DNA from: Lineus longissimus
Lineage: Eukaryota > Nemertea > Pilidiophora > Heteronemertea > Lineidae
Direction: 5' to 3'
Length of the DNA: 64,000 nucleotides
Assembly (NCBI RefSeq): GCF_910592395.1
Contig: NC_088309.1
Coordinates: 4,652,501-4,716,500 of the forward strand
Shown piece by piece: positions 25,201-35,835 of the stretch. The notes under the pieces were generated by a model that ran no database searches, was not told the origin of the DNA, and saw only the letters and a program-made list of their open reading frames with translations. The position numbers were made by a program, and so were the translations under genes. Positions within the stretch are counted from its first letter, which is position 1. Every line of letters begins with the position of its first letter.

Positions 25201-27503
25201 AGTCATCAATCTCTGTGTCACCAGTTAGCTCCATACACTTCAGACCAAGCGGCTCAAACTTATTCTTCCAATCCTCGCATCTTTCACTGCAGAGAGCTTT
25301 CATTGGTGCCACTGACGGGACAGAAGGTATAGACGGTTTTAAGGATGTGCAACTTTGTCACACAACCCAATGATACAATGACAAGGCAGTAGACAGAATA
25401 AATAGTACCAAGATGGTGTGTCTTTATCAATCAAACCATGGTTGTGACTTTGTACAACAATCCAAGGTTGTGACCTTGTCCCATAATTCAAAGATTATCG
25501 GTTTGAATCCCTTGCGGATATACCTATAGGCGAAAGTGACAGTAGTTGTAGTCCATGACTCAGTGAGATGTACCAACTTTAAGTTTTTGGGACCCCAGCA
25601 TCGAGTGCTCAAGTAGGAAACCAGTAAAAGTACGTTTGTAATAAAAATACTTTTGTGACAAATTTTTGTCACCTTCATTTCGGTGCTTACTGTATACAAC
25701 TTTGAAATTGTTCGGAAGTCCCTCAGCTTGCATCTTGATTAGAATCCTGATGATAGCAAGTTCAAACATGACTGTTTTCCCAGAACCAGTTGGGGCACAT
25801 ACAACAAGGGACTTGTCTCTGTAGAACACCTGAAATATCAAGCTAAGGACATAACATCACACCCATTACAATCAGTTAGTGTCCTTTACTTCCAAGAGGT
25901 GTGGTTGGCTGTGGTTTTATTGGCAAGCCAGCCTTGTGACTTTTATCTGTCCTCGTACTTTGTAATTTGGGACAAATGGAAAGTTGGGGAATGAGACATT
26001 AAGGGGAAAAATTGTTCATTGCAATGTCTAGATTTTCTCTTGCTTGTGCCACAAATATTATACTCACATCATCAAAGACTTTTGACTGGACGATGTTGAA
26101 ATAAGGGAAGAAGAAGATGGACCTGAATGCACTTGCTGGTGAAAATTAAGGTAGAACACTGATTACGATCGACGGACAGAGATAAGAGAATCGTCTTCCT
26201 CGGAGATGACTTGTCCACTAATTCTGTCCTTTTCTAGCTTTCGAAGACTTGACAAAAATGCAGGTGGACTTGGTTTATTTTATTTCAGATCTATCAACTG
26301 ACCATGTTGGGACACTTTCAAAGGGATACGGATCTCATCCACGGAGCGAAGATTATTGATTTTGACATGATTGCCTCCTGGTGTGACCCCAGGTAGTGCC
26401 AACGGTTGAGGTGTGTAGACACTGTCCCTGTTAAAGGTTGCTGGTGTCCCAGCTGGCTGAGATTGAGTGGGAAAAAGGTCTTCCTGCGGGTTGTACCTGC
26501 CCACCTGGCTGGAGCCATATCTGGTGGGTGATGGGGGTGGGGATGGGACTATTTCTATCTCTGGACTTGTGTCATCAGGTGGTGGCTCAGAAGGCCGAAA
26601 TAGCGGTCTCGTAAATCTGCAATGAAAAAAAAGATGTTCATACATATTTAGAAAGAATCTGATAGGTTGCATATCAAATTTCAATGCCATATCAAGTATA
26701 AAACAAAAACCTTCAGTCATATTTACCGAGCAGGTTGCACAACCAACTTCTGTTTCTTTTCGCCCTGTACCCCTGGCCTGTTGTGGGAAGGAAGGTTGCT
26801 CTTGGTTTTTTTTGGAAGATAGCTTCTGTCTTGTTGAGAACATCGAGACTGACTTGAGGAATTGCCAGAAGGATCAAATAGCTGTGTCTGAGGCAAACTT
26901 GATGGCTGGGTGAGAAATGAAAGGTCTTCGGCTGTGTCTCCAACTTGAATGTTTGGAGCACAACGAAAATTCTGCACAGGCAATGTCTTCCTTTTCACTT
27001 CTGAAAAACAAAACAATCATTAAAGCTTTTTTTCTACAGATATTTACTGATTGATGAGAAGACACCAGCACATAATTATCATATGCCAGGTACGCAGGTT
27101 CTTAGTCTTACCTCTCTGTGTGGGCGGAAAGAACTGAGATGCTGTGACACCGGTGGGGTTAGCTGCAGTTCTGAACACTTGAGAAAGACATCCAATTTCA
27201 CCAAATGATGGAGGTTCTGGTACACCCAGATTCCTACAAAAAGACAATTAAGATTCATTCATTCAATGCTATTTTATTTATAGTACATTAACAACATAAA
27301 GTCCAGGGGAGCCCTATCAATTGTATGTGTCGAACATCTTCGTACTCTGTGTTCGGCCCTTGGGCTTGGTTGGGCTTGGTTGGTCTTGGTGGTGGTTGTG
27401 CTTTTGTCTTTTGTCCTTCGTCCAGATCGTACTCATAGACATAGGCCGTCATACACAGCAAGTTGTACGACTACCGTTACCATTGCATTACGAAGACTTA
27501 CAT
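16207..27503 (-). CDS. HFM1: HFM1/Mer3 meiotic ATP-dependent DNA helicase, complete (27 coding exons)
   Basis: Ski2-like superfamily 2 helicase; family members promote crossover formation in meiotic recombination. Exons, 5' to 3': 27502-27503, 27112-27233, 26727-27000, 26303-26616, 26068-26135, 25691-25829, 25160-25311, 24854-24934, 24427-24579, 23980-24026, 23542-23695, 23205-23337, 22933-23034, 22340-22580, 21942-22075, 21215-21441, 20817-20968, 20503-20600, 20149-20277, 19815-19900, 19360-19702, 19057-19194, 18473-18708, 18122-18369, 17146-17892, 16613-16894, 16207-16276. Total 4,872 bases, 1,623 residues, all phases consistent. Motifs: Walker A APTGSGKT (272-279), DEIH (383-386), SAT (427-429), STLAMGVNLP (from 584), QMIGRAGRPQFD (620-631), then winged-helix and Sec63 regions, and a zinc-finger-like Cys/His block CNHRC...CGHDCC (1102-1117). 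The C terminus GIFADIF resembles the human end. Somewhat longer than human HFM1 (about 1,435), mainly in disordered ends. Weakest calls: the split start and the exon 26 GTTAGT donor. Confidence 0.97.
22581..22932 (-). repeat. HFM1 intron with CATCAT-rich microsatellite
   Basis: An in-gene intron whose part at about 22705-22760 is an impure CAT/ATC trinucleotide run. A frame reads across it (poly-Asp/Met), but this is a by-product of the repeat, not coding. Confidence 0.6.
23077..23115 (-). repeat. Partial exon duplication relic in an HFM1 intron
   Basis: About 39 bases here repeat the part of the HFM1 exon at 23253-23291 that encodes the KDARFIMNSAHK segment, with two substitutions. The copy has no splice sites and lies in the intron immediately after that exon. 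Confidence 0.75.
23540..23541 (-). other. Non-canonical GC splice donor (GC-AG intron) in HFM1
   Basis: The exon ends ...ACC CTT GTG and the intron begins GCAAGT. The next exon starts TTC TGT GCA, giving the conserved PTLVFCATRKG helicase motif without gap. No GT donor in the area keeps this motif, so a GC donor is the best reading. Confidence 0.85.
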
Positions 27504-27620
27504 TGCAGTTCAACAGAATGTCAAGCTTGTGGGTGTGGCACTTCACCTTAATTTCGGCAGCTTCTGGCAGCACGCTGTCAAAAATGACTGTTCGTCAGTC
27601 AACAACGTCAAATTATTATG
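27502..27620 (-). promoter_or_regulatory. HFM1 5' UTR exon ending in the first two bases of the start codon
   Basis: A strong GTAAGT donor follows ...TGA ACT GCA AT. Joined to the exon starting at 27233 (G AAT CTG GGT) it creates ATG with an in-frame stop three codons upstream. Exon 2 and the following exon have no other in-frame Met for well over 100 codons. The upstream limit of the exon is not determined. Confidence 0.7.
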
Positions 27621-28745
27621 AGTCGTGCATGCACTAATGATTGAACTATGACTGTCAACTGCATAAGTCTGATCCGGAGTTTTCGTGTTACTTTTTTCTC
27701 CAAAAAGTGTTATCATTTAATATATATGGATATAAAAAAGTAACTTTTATTGACTGATAGCAATCAGAAAAAGGTTTCAAAATCGGCAGTGTGGCGGATG
27801 CAGACGATGGAATTTAGTTTTTCCCTTTGCCGCTAGATGTCAAGTCAACCAGCATTGCCATCTATCGAAAATGCGGAAGACTACAAAACGAAACAAAATG
27901 GATGCATGGAGTTTGAGAGAAATTAATTTGAAATTTCGCTCAAATTTAATCACTGTTAGTATTAAATAGATAGTGTGTCAGTCGTATGTTCATCGACATG
28001 TAGAAAGTAAAGAGATAGTAGAACGCTTATGCATTCGCAAACTTTGATGTAACGGTTAGGAAATGAGTATTGAAAAGATTTTATGTTGGGATCCTTTACA
28101 CAGTGATTGTCATGTACTGTATAGTGGTAGTACATATACATGATAGTGTATCTTGTAGGCAATGTTATGTCATGATTATGTAGGCTAGGCTGCTACACCG
28201 AAAAGACAACATAGCATACTAGGGTTAAAATTTACAATCCCCGATCGGAAATGACGTAGTTTGATCGCAACTATAAATCCATTGAACAGTGGTGCTTCGT
28301 TAGTCAACTGATGACCTTTTTTTGGGGTGTGATCGGGGATTGTAAACTCGTTCCCATACTAGTATTACTATATTCCTATTCCTTCTCTTTGTGTCGTCAA
28401 CGAACTCCTATATTCCTAATTGCCATTGATGTCATGACAATATTTCCAATGAAAATGTTGGTTACAGGTTATGATATGAAGTGACGTCGGCGATAATTAT
28501 GGACCCCTGACAGTAAATGATATAAAACATTGGAACAGCAATGCCATTATGGCATACGACTTCGAGAGACGTTACCATGGGCATGAGATTACAAAACCTC
28601 ATTTGTGAGAATACCATGAGATTTGGCATGATAACCTGCATCCTAAGATATTTCTTCATCTCACTTTCTAGCTAGAACAGAAGAAGCTGAAAGTGCACAG
28701 CCCATCTCGGATTGATAACTTATAATTTTGGAGCAAATTCTAGAC
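27621..28745. other. Shared upstream region of HFM1 and NUDT2
   Basis: About 1.1 kb between two divergent genes, which should hold both promoters. No TATA box is convincing. A 16-bp perfect inverted repeat pair sits at 28231-28346. A TTTCTAG acceptor-like site at about 28665-28671 could mark the end of a 5' UTR intron of NUDT2. Confidence 0.5.
28231..28346. mobile_element. Small inverted-repeat element (hairpin or MITE), 116 bp
   Basis: TTTACAATCCCCGATC at 28231-28246 is exactly reversed as GATCGGGGATTGTAAA at 28331-28346. Looser matching continues outward to TACTAG on both sides, so the original element may span about 28217-28360. The interior of about 84 bp is non-coding. It lies about 400 bp upstream of the NUDT2 start. 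Confidence 0.6.
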
Positions 28746-29180
28746 ATGGCTACTCCAAAAGGTACTCTGGTTGCCGCAGGCTTCATAATTTTCCGGCGAT
28801 GGTCTCAAAGTATTCAATATCTGCAGCTTCAAACGTCTTACGGTAAACACCACTGGACACCACCAAAAGGTCATGTTGATCCTGGTGAATCTGAGTTGGA
28901 GACAGCCATGCGAGAAACTGAGGAAGAGGCTGGACTCAAGAGGAACGATTATAAAGTAATTAGTGGATTTAAGAAAACTTTGCACTATCATGTTGGAGGC
29001 AACCTGAAGCGTGTTGAGTACTGGCTTGCTGAACTTAAAAATCCAGAAACTCCTGTAATATTATCAGATGAACATCAGGACTATAAATGGCTCGAAATTA
29101 CTGATGCACAAAAGTATGTGTTCTATAAAGAAATGCAGGATGCCCTAGCTGCTGCTCATGAATACGTCTTGAAACAATAG
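28746..29180 (+). CDS. NUDT2: NUDT2, bis(5'-nucleosyl)-tetraphosphatase (asymmetrical), intronless
   Basis: Nudix hydrolase, 144 residues, that cleaves diadenosine tetraphosphate (Ap4A) to ATP and AMP in known family members; human NUDT2 is 147 residues. The Nudix box spans Gly42-Leu64: G-x5-E48-x7-R56-E57-T-x-E60-E61-x-G63, with all metal-binding Glu residues present. It follows the family's HHWTPPKGHV lead-in. The later WLAE and the DEHQDYKWL block also match NUDT2. The ATG at 28746 has a good context (gacATGG); the upstream frame extends only through a TTG. The coding sequence has no intron, unlike its neighbours, but a 5' UTR intron is possible. It is divergent from HFM1. No clear AATAAA follows. 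Confidence 0.96.
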   Translation: MATPKGTLVAAGFIIFRRWSQSIQYLQLQTSYGKHHWTPPKGHVDPGESELETAMRETEEEAGLKRNDYKVISGFKKTLHYHVGGNLKRVEYWLAELKNPETPVILSDEHQDYKWLEITDAQKYVFYKEMQDALAAAHEYVLKQ

Positions 29181-29983
29181 CAAACCAGCAGTTTTTTGTC
29201 TTGATTTCAACTTACTGATGTGCTTTATTTCTACGAAGTGGCTATGTACACAGCAGACTACTGTGTACGCAGGAACAAGTTGGTTGCATTCACAGTAGAT
29301 GCAAATTAACATGACCGCGTCATCAATGACGTCAGCTGGAGAAAAAAAGGCGGTGGCGGTGGAAGAACTCCCACTTCCCTTCAAGTTGGGGCCAAATTCT
29401 CATCCTTTCCCGCCTTCCAAACAACTCTCTTTCGGTATCAGGAGCAACACAACGTTGCCTTTGTAATACGGCACTCTAGAACCATCGACAAACAAGGAAG
29501 AGTCTTAAGAAATGATGGGAAAATTCCACAGCACTTCTAGTACGCGTATGTCAAGTACCACTGCAAGCAGGGTGGAAAAAACCGAAGCCTTGGTGTTTGG
29601 ATGGCATGTGTAGACCTAGACGTATCAAGGGACCACTAATGGAGCAGAGCTGTTTATCCTTTTTTTGTTTTGTTAAAAGGAAATCTTTGAATTAATTATA
29701 ATTCCCTTCATAACCTTGAGCCATGAAGAAGAATTTGATTTTGAGCAGTTGTTTGTTTTTACTGTCTCCTTTAAGTTTTAACATCCCATTCAAAGTTGTC
29801 TTAGTTTCAGTCCATAACGGATCGGACGAAGTGTTTAGAATTATGCACCAGGAGCTGCTGCCATCTCCGGTGATAAAATGTTCGGTAGATTGAGCCAACA
29901 GATATATTGATTCTTCTTGTTGTCGTAAGAGGTCTCTTAGTTAAGTCTGTACTCTGGTGATTATTGATGGGGAAGGTTGTTCT
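29181..29983. other. Region downstream of NUDT2
   Basis: This holds the 3' UTR of NUDT2 and unassigned sequence up to the composite repeat. No gene was seen. Confidence 0.55.
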
Positions 29984-30425
29984 GAGACAAGACCACAATT
30001 GATTTTTAAGCCTTTTAGCAGTTAAATTGTCAATGTTTGACCGCGACGCATCAAAGAACGCGTCAAGTAGTGAAACTGAAATTCGGATATGATATACGGG
30101 TTAGTCTTGCGAGTAACTGGTGCGATGGAAATTGGTGATTGACCACGGAAATTTTTTTATAATCGACAAATTAGACAGACTTTGATATTTCCACTGTTTT
30201 CAGCCAACTGGCAGAAAAAACTCAAAACACGCCCCCTATTACCCAATTAGCAAAATTCGAAATTAATTTTTTCATCAAATAATTTCTTTATATCTGTAGA
30301 CTTGCCACAGCAAATATTTTTTCAATACCTCTCCAAATATGTACTTGAGAGTAAAAAACATGCACTCGTCTAATTGATAGGCCTCGACCCTCCAACCTAT
30401 GAATATTCATTAGTGGTCTTGTCTC
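29984..30425 (+). repeat. Left 442-bp direct repeat of composite element
   Basis: Starts GAGACAAGACCAC and ends GTGGTCTTGTCTC. It is AT-rich and non-coding, identical to the copy at 30975-31416. Confidence 0.9.
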
Positions 30426-30974
30426 AATGAAGGTACATTTCAGGGGTTAACATTTTGAGATTTTTTTCAAACTAATGTACATGACATCCCACAACTCTCC
30501 AACAAAGGAAAGTCATATCTGGACATTTTTGGAGAAATGAGAGACATTTCAAAGAGTGGTACAACTGTGCCAAAGCGACGAAAGAGGACAAAATCGACAA
30601 AAAGTCATGATTTTGCAGCCAACAGCACCAAATTCAAAGACCTGCCCTGGCCAGAATAAGCAAGCTATGGAGCTGAACATTTAGGATGTGATTTAGGAAT
30701 ATCTTTGCTGCTTAGGGCACAACTTTCAGAATCAAGGCCTAAGTAGTTTCAAAGAAATTACAAAATGAATGGCAACACAACAAGACTTGTAAAAATGAAA
30801 CCGAACTTAGACCGGGGTTAGGTTGACTCTTATTTGGGTCAAATTAAGTTTTTTTCTCATTATTTTAGCTTGTTTTGACCTTAAATCATCAGCAATACAA
30901 TATTCTAAATGAATTAGAGTGATTTGAGCACATTCAAATTTTTCACTATATTGACCCAAAATGTAGTGTAAATA

Positions 30975-31416
30975 GAGACAAGACCACAATTGATTTTTAA
31001 GCCTTTTAGCAGTTAAATTGTCAATGTTTGACCGCGACGCATCAAAGAACGCGTCAAGTAGTGAAACTGAAATTCGGATATGATATACGGGTTAGTCTTG
31101 CGAGTAACTGGTGCGATGGAAATTGGTGATTGACCACGGAAATTTTTTTATAATCGACAAATTAGACAGACTTTGATATTTCCACTGTTTTCAGCCAACT
31201 GGCAGAAAAAACTCAAAACACGCCCCCTATTACCCAATTAGCAAAATTCGAAATTAATTTTTTCATCAAATAATTTCTTTATATCTGTAGACTTGCCACA
31301 GCAAATATTTTTTCAATACCTCTCCAAATATGTACTTGAGAGTAAAAAACATGCACTCGTCTAATTGATAGGCCTCGACCCTCCAACCTATGAATATTCA
31401 TTAGTGGTCTTGTCTC
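30975..31416 (+). repeat. Right 442-bp direct repeat of composite element
   Basis: Identical to 29984-30425, shifted by 991 bases; followed at once by TTCT, the possible target-site duplication. Confidence 0.9.
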
Positions 31417-34400
31417 TTCTTATCAAAAGGTTGGGATTGGGTTATAAAATAATCTACAAAGAAATCTTGTTTATGACAGATCTTGCATTCGCTTGGCTTT
31501 GTAACTTGTCGGAACAAAAAAGGCCTTTTTATCAGCCAGTTAAGTCCAGTCTTTAATGGAAATTTACAAAAGACCCAAGCAACGATAATGAGTTAATTCG
31601 AGAAAATTATGGCGCGTTGAAAAACAGTAACCTTGTGTGAGATATACGGCAAAAGTCAAACGATTGCTCTATTGTCAAATCAGGATATGTACTTTATTGT
31701 AAACAGTGGTCGTGTTTTCGTCTTTTATGTAAAACCTTTGGCATTCTTGGTGTACATAAGAGTTATCAGTTTGTTTCAAGTGGGTGTGTGATTGCGATCA
31801 CAATTCAGCATGAACGTTTAAAGTTATTGTTAAATTTTATTATGTGGAATGTTCTTCTTGTGCATCAAGTCCATAGTAGTACTTTCGCTGGTTGTTTCTT
31901 TCTTAACTCACTTTTCCCGTGATAGCTTAAATACATCGATTCTTTAATCATGTACATTGTACAATTTGAAAATGAATGAAAAAATAAAATGCATCTACAA
32001 CGGTCTTTTTTCTTTGTATATTTATCATGTGGGCCCTGAAATAACCCACATGGTGATTTGAATTGTAGGCGATTGAACATATTTCCTTTATGAATCACCT
32101 GATGTGCATAACTATTACAAAGTTCTTATTTCAGAATACGTCATTCATGTCATCGTTTATCAAGAATTTTTTGTGCCTCTCATTTTTTAGACCTGTTGAC
32201 AACTGATGAGCATTCATTAACAGTCGCCTAAGGGTGGTATTGTCACCACATGGGGGGCCCGGTTAGATTTCCATTTTGTGGATTTTAAATCTGTTATATT
32301 TCAGATGATGATCGATATTGTTATTGAATACCTCGGGTGCCATTGGCATCTCAGATTGGGTTCGCCATATCTTTTCATGCTTGCATGTCCAACAAAAGAA
32401 TTCCCTACATCCACTCCGATACAAATAGCCTTTATGTTTTATATTCATCAAAAGGGTAAAGTTGTCAAGTTGTCAATTTCGTATCAAAATGGAAGAAGGG
32501 CTGCTTTTTGGTGTTATCTGTGTTGATGTCAGTATTTTCATTGTCCTCGGGGATCTGTTCGATATTGTACCCAGTATTCAACGGTCAAAAATGTGGAATT
32601 CTTGCTCCTTGGCGATGAATCAGAATTCAATAAACCATTGGAAAAGAGACAGTTTCTATTTCATTTTCAGACACTATCGCTGTGGTACTAGCCGCATGAT
32701 CCACAACATAAACTATCTCTCTCCCTCTCTTGGTTCATCACATGTGGAGAAAGATGTTTCAATTTGGTAATATCTAACGATAATCATCACCACTTATTTA
32801 AAAAGTCCTATCTCTTTCCTCATTTATTTTTTATGAACTTCTATCCCGAAGGACACAATCTGCTGGAATCGAAGGTCACTATTCAGCTGGAAAAGTCTGT
32901 CCATCATTTTCGTCGTCGTAAAATCTTTTGTTTCATTGTTCGATTACGATCGTCATCCGTGATGTCACGGCAGTGTCTGGATGAGCAACATGATACAATC
33001 TCGCCCATCCATCACCTTCATCGCTAATTGGTCACCCTGGATCCTGACGAGAATCTCCCGATGATTATCGCGGAGTCGCCGTTATTTCCTGATCATGTTG
33101 ATGATATCATAAAGAAGCATTGATGAATAAATGATTGTGAATCACTGGAGTTTATGGTTGAGTAATAAGACCAAATAACACACGATTGGATTTACTGGAC
33201 CAGGTTTTTCACAACTGCCTCTTACTAGTCTTGATCAAGGCTGCTGCTGCTGCTGCCAATGGTCGGTTAATTTCTGTTACTGTCAGTCACTGTGTGGCAT
33301 TTGGCATGAAACCTTTTATAATTTCTTTTCTTCTTCCTTGGTCTCCGTCTTTGCTGGCAACCCTACCTAACCTTTCAGCTCTCTATTTAACACAGAATTT
33401 GTCAGTCGAAAAGCCTTCTTGATACTGGGGTATAGCTGCACACACAACTCCTGGCGTGGAAAACATGCCTGCTTCCAGAGTGCACTCGAGGTTTTTCCAT
33501 TTTCGTGCAATTTGATGATGGAAAGTACTGGTACTGACTACTGTAGAGTGAAAGGTGACTTGGCAGCTGACAGCTTGGTAATAATTCCCTCAATAACTCA
33601 GTTGGTCCTTCAAAACCATTCCCTGAAGCAGATGAAAACGTGATTTCTTGTCATCTTGACCGTCAAGTTTTGGATCAACTCCGCTAACCCGTACTCCGGT
33701 CCGTTACACCAGCGGGGAGGTTACGAACGGAGTATCTCTGATGGTTCAGAATGTTTCTTGTTTGATTTATGACTAGCTGCACAGTGCGAGACTCGTCCAG
33801 GAGTCATTGTAATACCCAATGAAAAAGGATGACGATTTATGTTGTTTGGACATTGGTTTGGCATCATGAAAGCCATCGCCTGGTTTATGTCAGATCCCGT
33901 TAATCCATTATGGATGCTGCTTGCTATATGGGCCGTAGGTTCACCAAGGTGTAAAGATTGGACACTCCATCAAACCAATCATGTCCTTGCTCGCCCTCAC
34001 ATCTGTTGTATCTGCTCCCCTGGGACCCGTGGATCTCTAAATTTGAATTCAAAACTGTCACTTGGAGGATTGTGTGAGATTCTTAGCAGCGATAAACTCT
34101 AAAGTACATTCTCACTTGGGGGAGGCCAGAATTGTGTTAATGTTGGTAAATTTACTGAAAAGATACCCACAGAAAACTTGTGTCAGGAACCTAAACAAAA
34201 AATGACAGGCTAGCCCATGCACTTAGACAATACCTCCTGCACCTTTCCTCAAATTGAATTACAATATCAGGCCCATGTTTGACAGTTCCTTCATGAAAAA
34301 TTCACCTCGGGTGTTTCCACGCACCTTTTAACCTGCCACACAATTTTCGATCAACAACCGAAGATAAAAGAGGAATCCCGGGGGATTGGATCTCCCGTCC

Positions 34401-35654
34401 GAACTGTTCCTCGGATTCACCCGGAATGTGTTCACGATGTCAAATTAGAAGTGAAAACGACCGAGGAAACTCGTTAATATTTTACCATTTTCCACGTCCT
34501 GGCAAAGAGCAACGCCTCATCGAGCAATCTTGGGTCATGCTCTTGATGAATCTTTCATGCGCGAATGCGATTGAATCAGGATGAGCGTGATTGGTCATGG
34601 CATTGCCATAAAGTTCTTGCCCCGTTGCATTATTTACTTCGGGTACCTCTGATCTCTGTAAACGTTATAAGACTTTGGATGACACTTCATTGCTTTATGC
34701 ATGAAACCTGTTCAATTAAAACCAATAATCATGAAATATTAACACTGACTAATAAAGTTGAATGAAATGTTGGCTTCAAACTGATCTTTTTGACATTAAG
34801 GTCCGGTAAGATGCAAACTCAATTTATACTTCAACAACCCGATGCGCGCTATAACACGTCTATAACCGTGGAACAATTTGTGACTCCATTTCAGAAAAAG
34901 CCTTCCCAAATTCATTCGTTGTTTGATGCCTCAATCCTCTCAAAGACAAAGACGACTATTGCATGTGTGTAATTTAAGTGAACACAAAATGACTCGCAGA
35001 TTTTATGGGAGAAGTTCCATTAGTGTCAGAAATGATCACGAGAAATCGCGCAAATAGGCGTCCACTGGTCATCGTCAGTGCGATATCGTCCATTAGACCA
35101 CAGGCTATTCGGTGATTGAACTTATTATAGCAATTTTCCCCGCTTGTTAAGGTCTCCATTGGCAAACCTGCATCGCTGTGATTTAGACAACTATCAGTGC
35201 CGATAGATAAAGAAAACAATAATGATTAGATTTGGAGTGATTTTATTCCACGGTCTGTTTGAAAGACTAACGAGATGGACTCTGATTCATGATGCGGCCC
35301 TGGCTTATTTATACTAATATTATTACTTAGTGTCCAGATACCCGGTCCCATCAATTTCACCTGACATGTCAATTTCCTGATCGTGTTCTTGGCAGCAGTA
35401 ATGCTAGGCAGACACGTTTTTAAATTCAATTTGTTCCTTATGATAGGGGTTTCTAAAGACCTTACTTTATAGCTTTAGGTTAAAAAAATCCAGACGACTG
35501 CGGATGAGCAGTTAAATGAAAAGAATGAGGAAGTATGTTGACTCTCAAATTTGATGAAAAAACAAACTGAGATATCATGACATTTCACTGCTCTTCCAGT
35601 AGCTGCGTGCTACTTGTACAAGGAAAATGCTGCTTTGATAAAAGGCAATTTGTA
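31417..35654. other. Gene-poor stretch
   Basis: AT-rich sequence with only short, unrecognised frames. A (CTG)5 run lies at 33241. No exon with credible splice sites and recognisable protein was found. Confidence 0.5.
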
Positions 35655-35835
35655 TGAGCCCTGCAATGGTCGAGTGGACTGCCAACTGACAATCAAACAG
35701 GTCGTGTTTCATTGGTTCGATCCCTCGGCCTGGGTGCATTATCTCGCCAGTGCTGCTCAAATGATTTAAAGGCAAAGGGGATGTATGTGCTCTCTTTGAT
35801 ACATGCACAAAACGGATATTGGCCTGCTCCTGTGG
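35655..35835 (+). mobile_element. Probable tRNA-derived SINE remnant
   Basis: TGGTCGAGTGG at 35667-35677 resembles a Pol III A box and GGTTCGATCCC at 35714-35724 is a near-perfect B box, at tRNA-like spacing. The flanks do not pair into a tRNA acceptor stem, so a SINE head is more likely than a tRNA gene. The right end is uncertain. Confidence 0.45.

Larger units (their letters stand above)
29984..31416. mobile_element. Composite repeat element with identical 442-bp terminal direct repeats
   Basis: Two copies of a 442-bp sequence (29984-30425 and 30975-31416), identical by eye, lie in the same orientation around a 549-bp non-coding core. Each copy begins GAGACAAGACCAC and ends with its exact inverse GTGGTCTTGTCTC, so each carries a 13-bp terminal inverted repeat. 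TTCT occurs directly left of the first copy and directly right of the second, but neither copy alone is flanked by matching 4-mers. This suggests the whole unit inserted once with a 4-bp target duplication. The repeat identity suggests recent insertion. The layout resembles a miniature LTR (TRIM) element, but a tRNA-type primer site and polypurine tract were not seen and both repeats do not begin TG and end CA. A tandem MITE pair is the alternative. No transposase or reverse transcriptase is encoded. Confidence 0.8.

Noticed and set aside
29984-31416. Classical LTR retrotransposon
   Set aside because: No primer-binding site after the left repeat, no polypurine tract before the right one, no gag-pol, and the right repeat does not begin TG and end CA.
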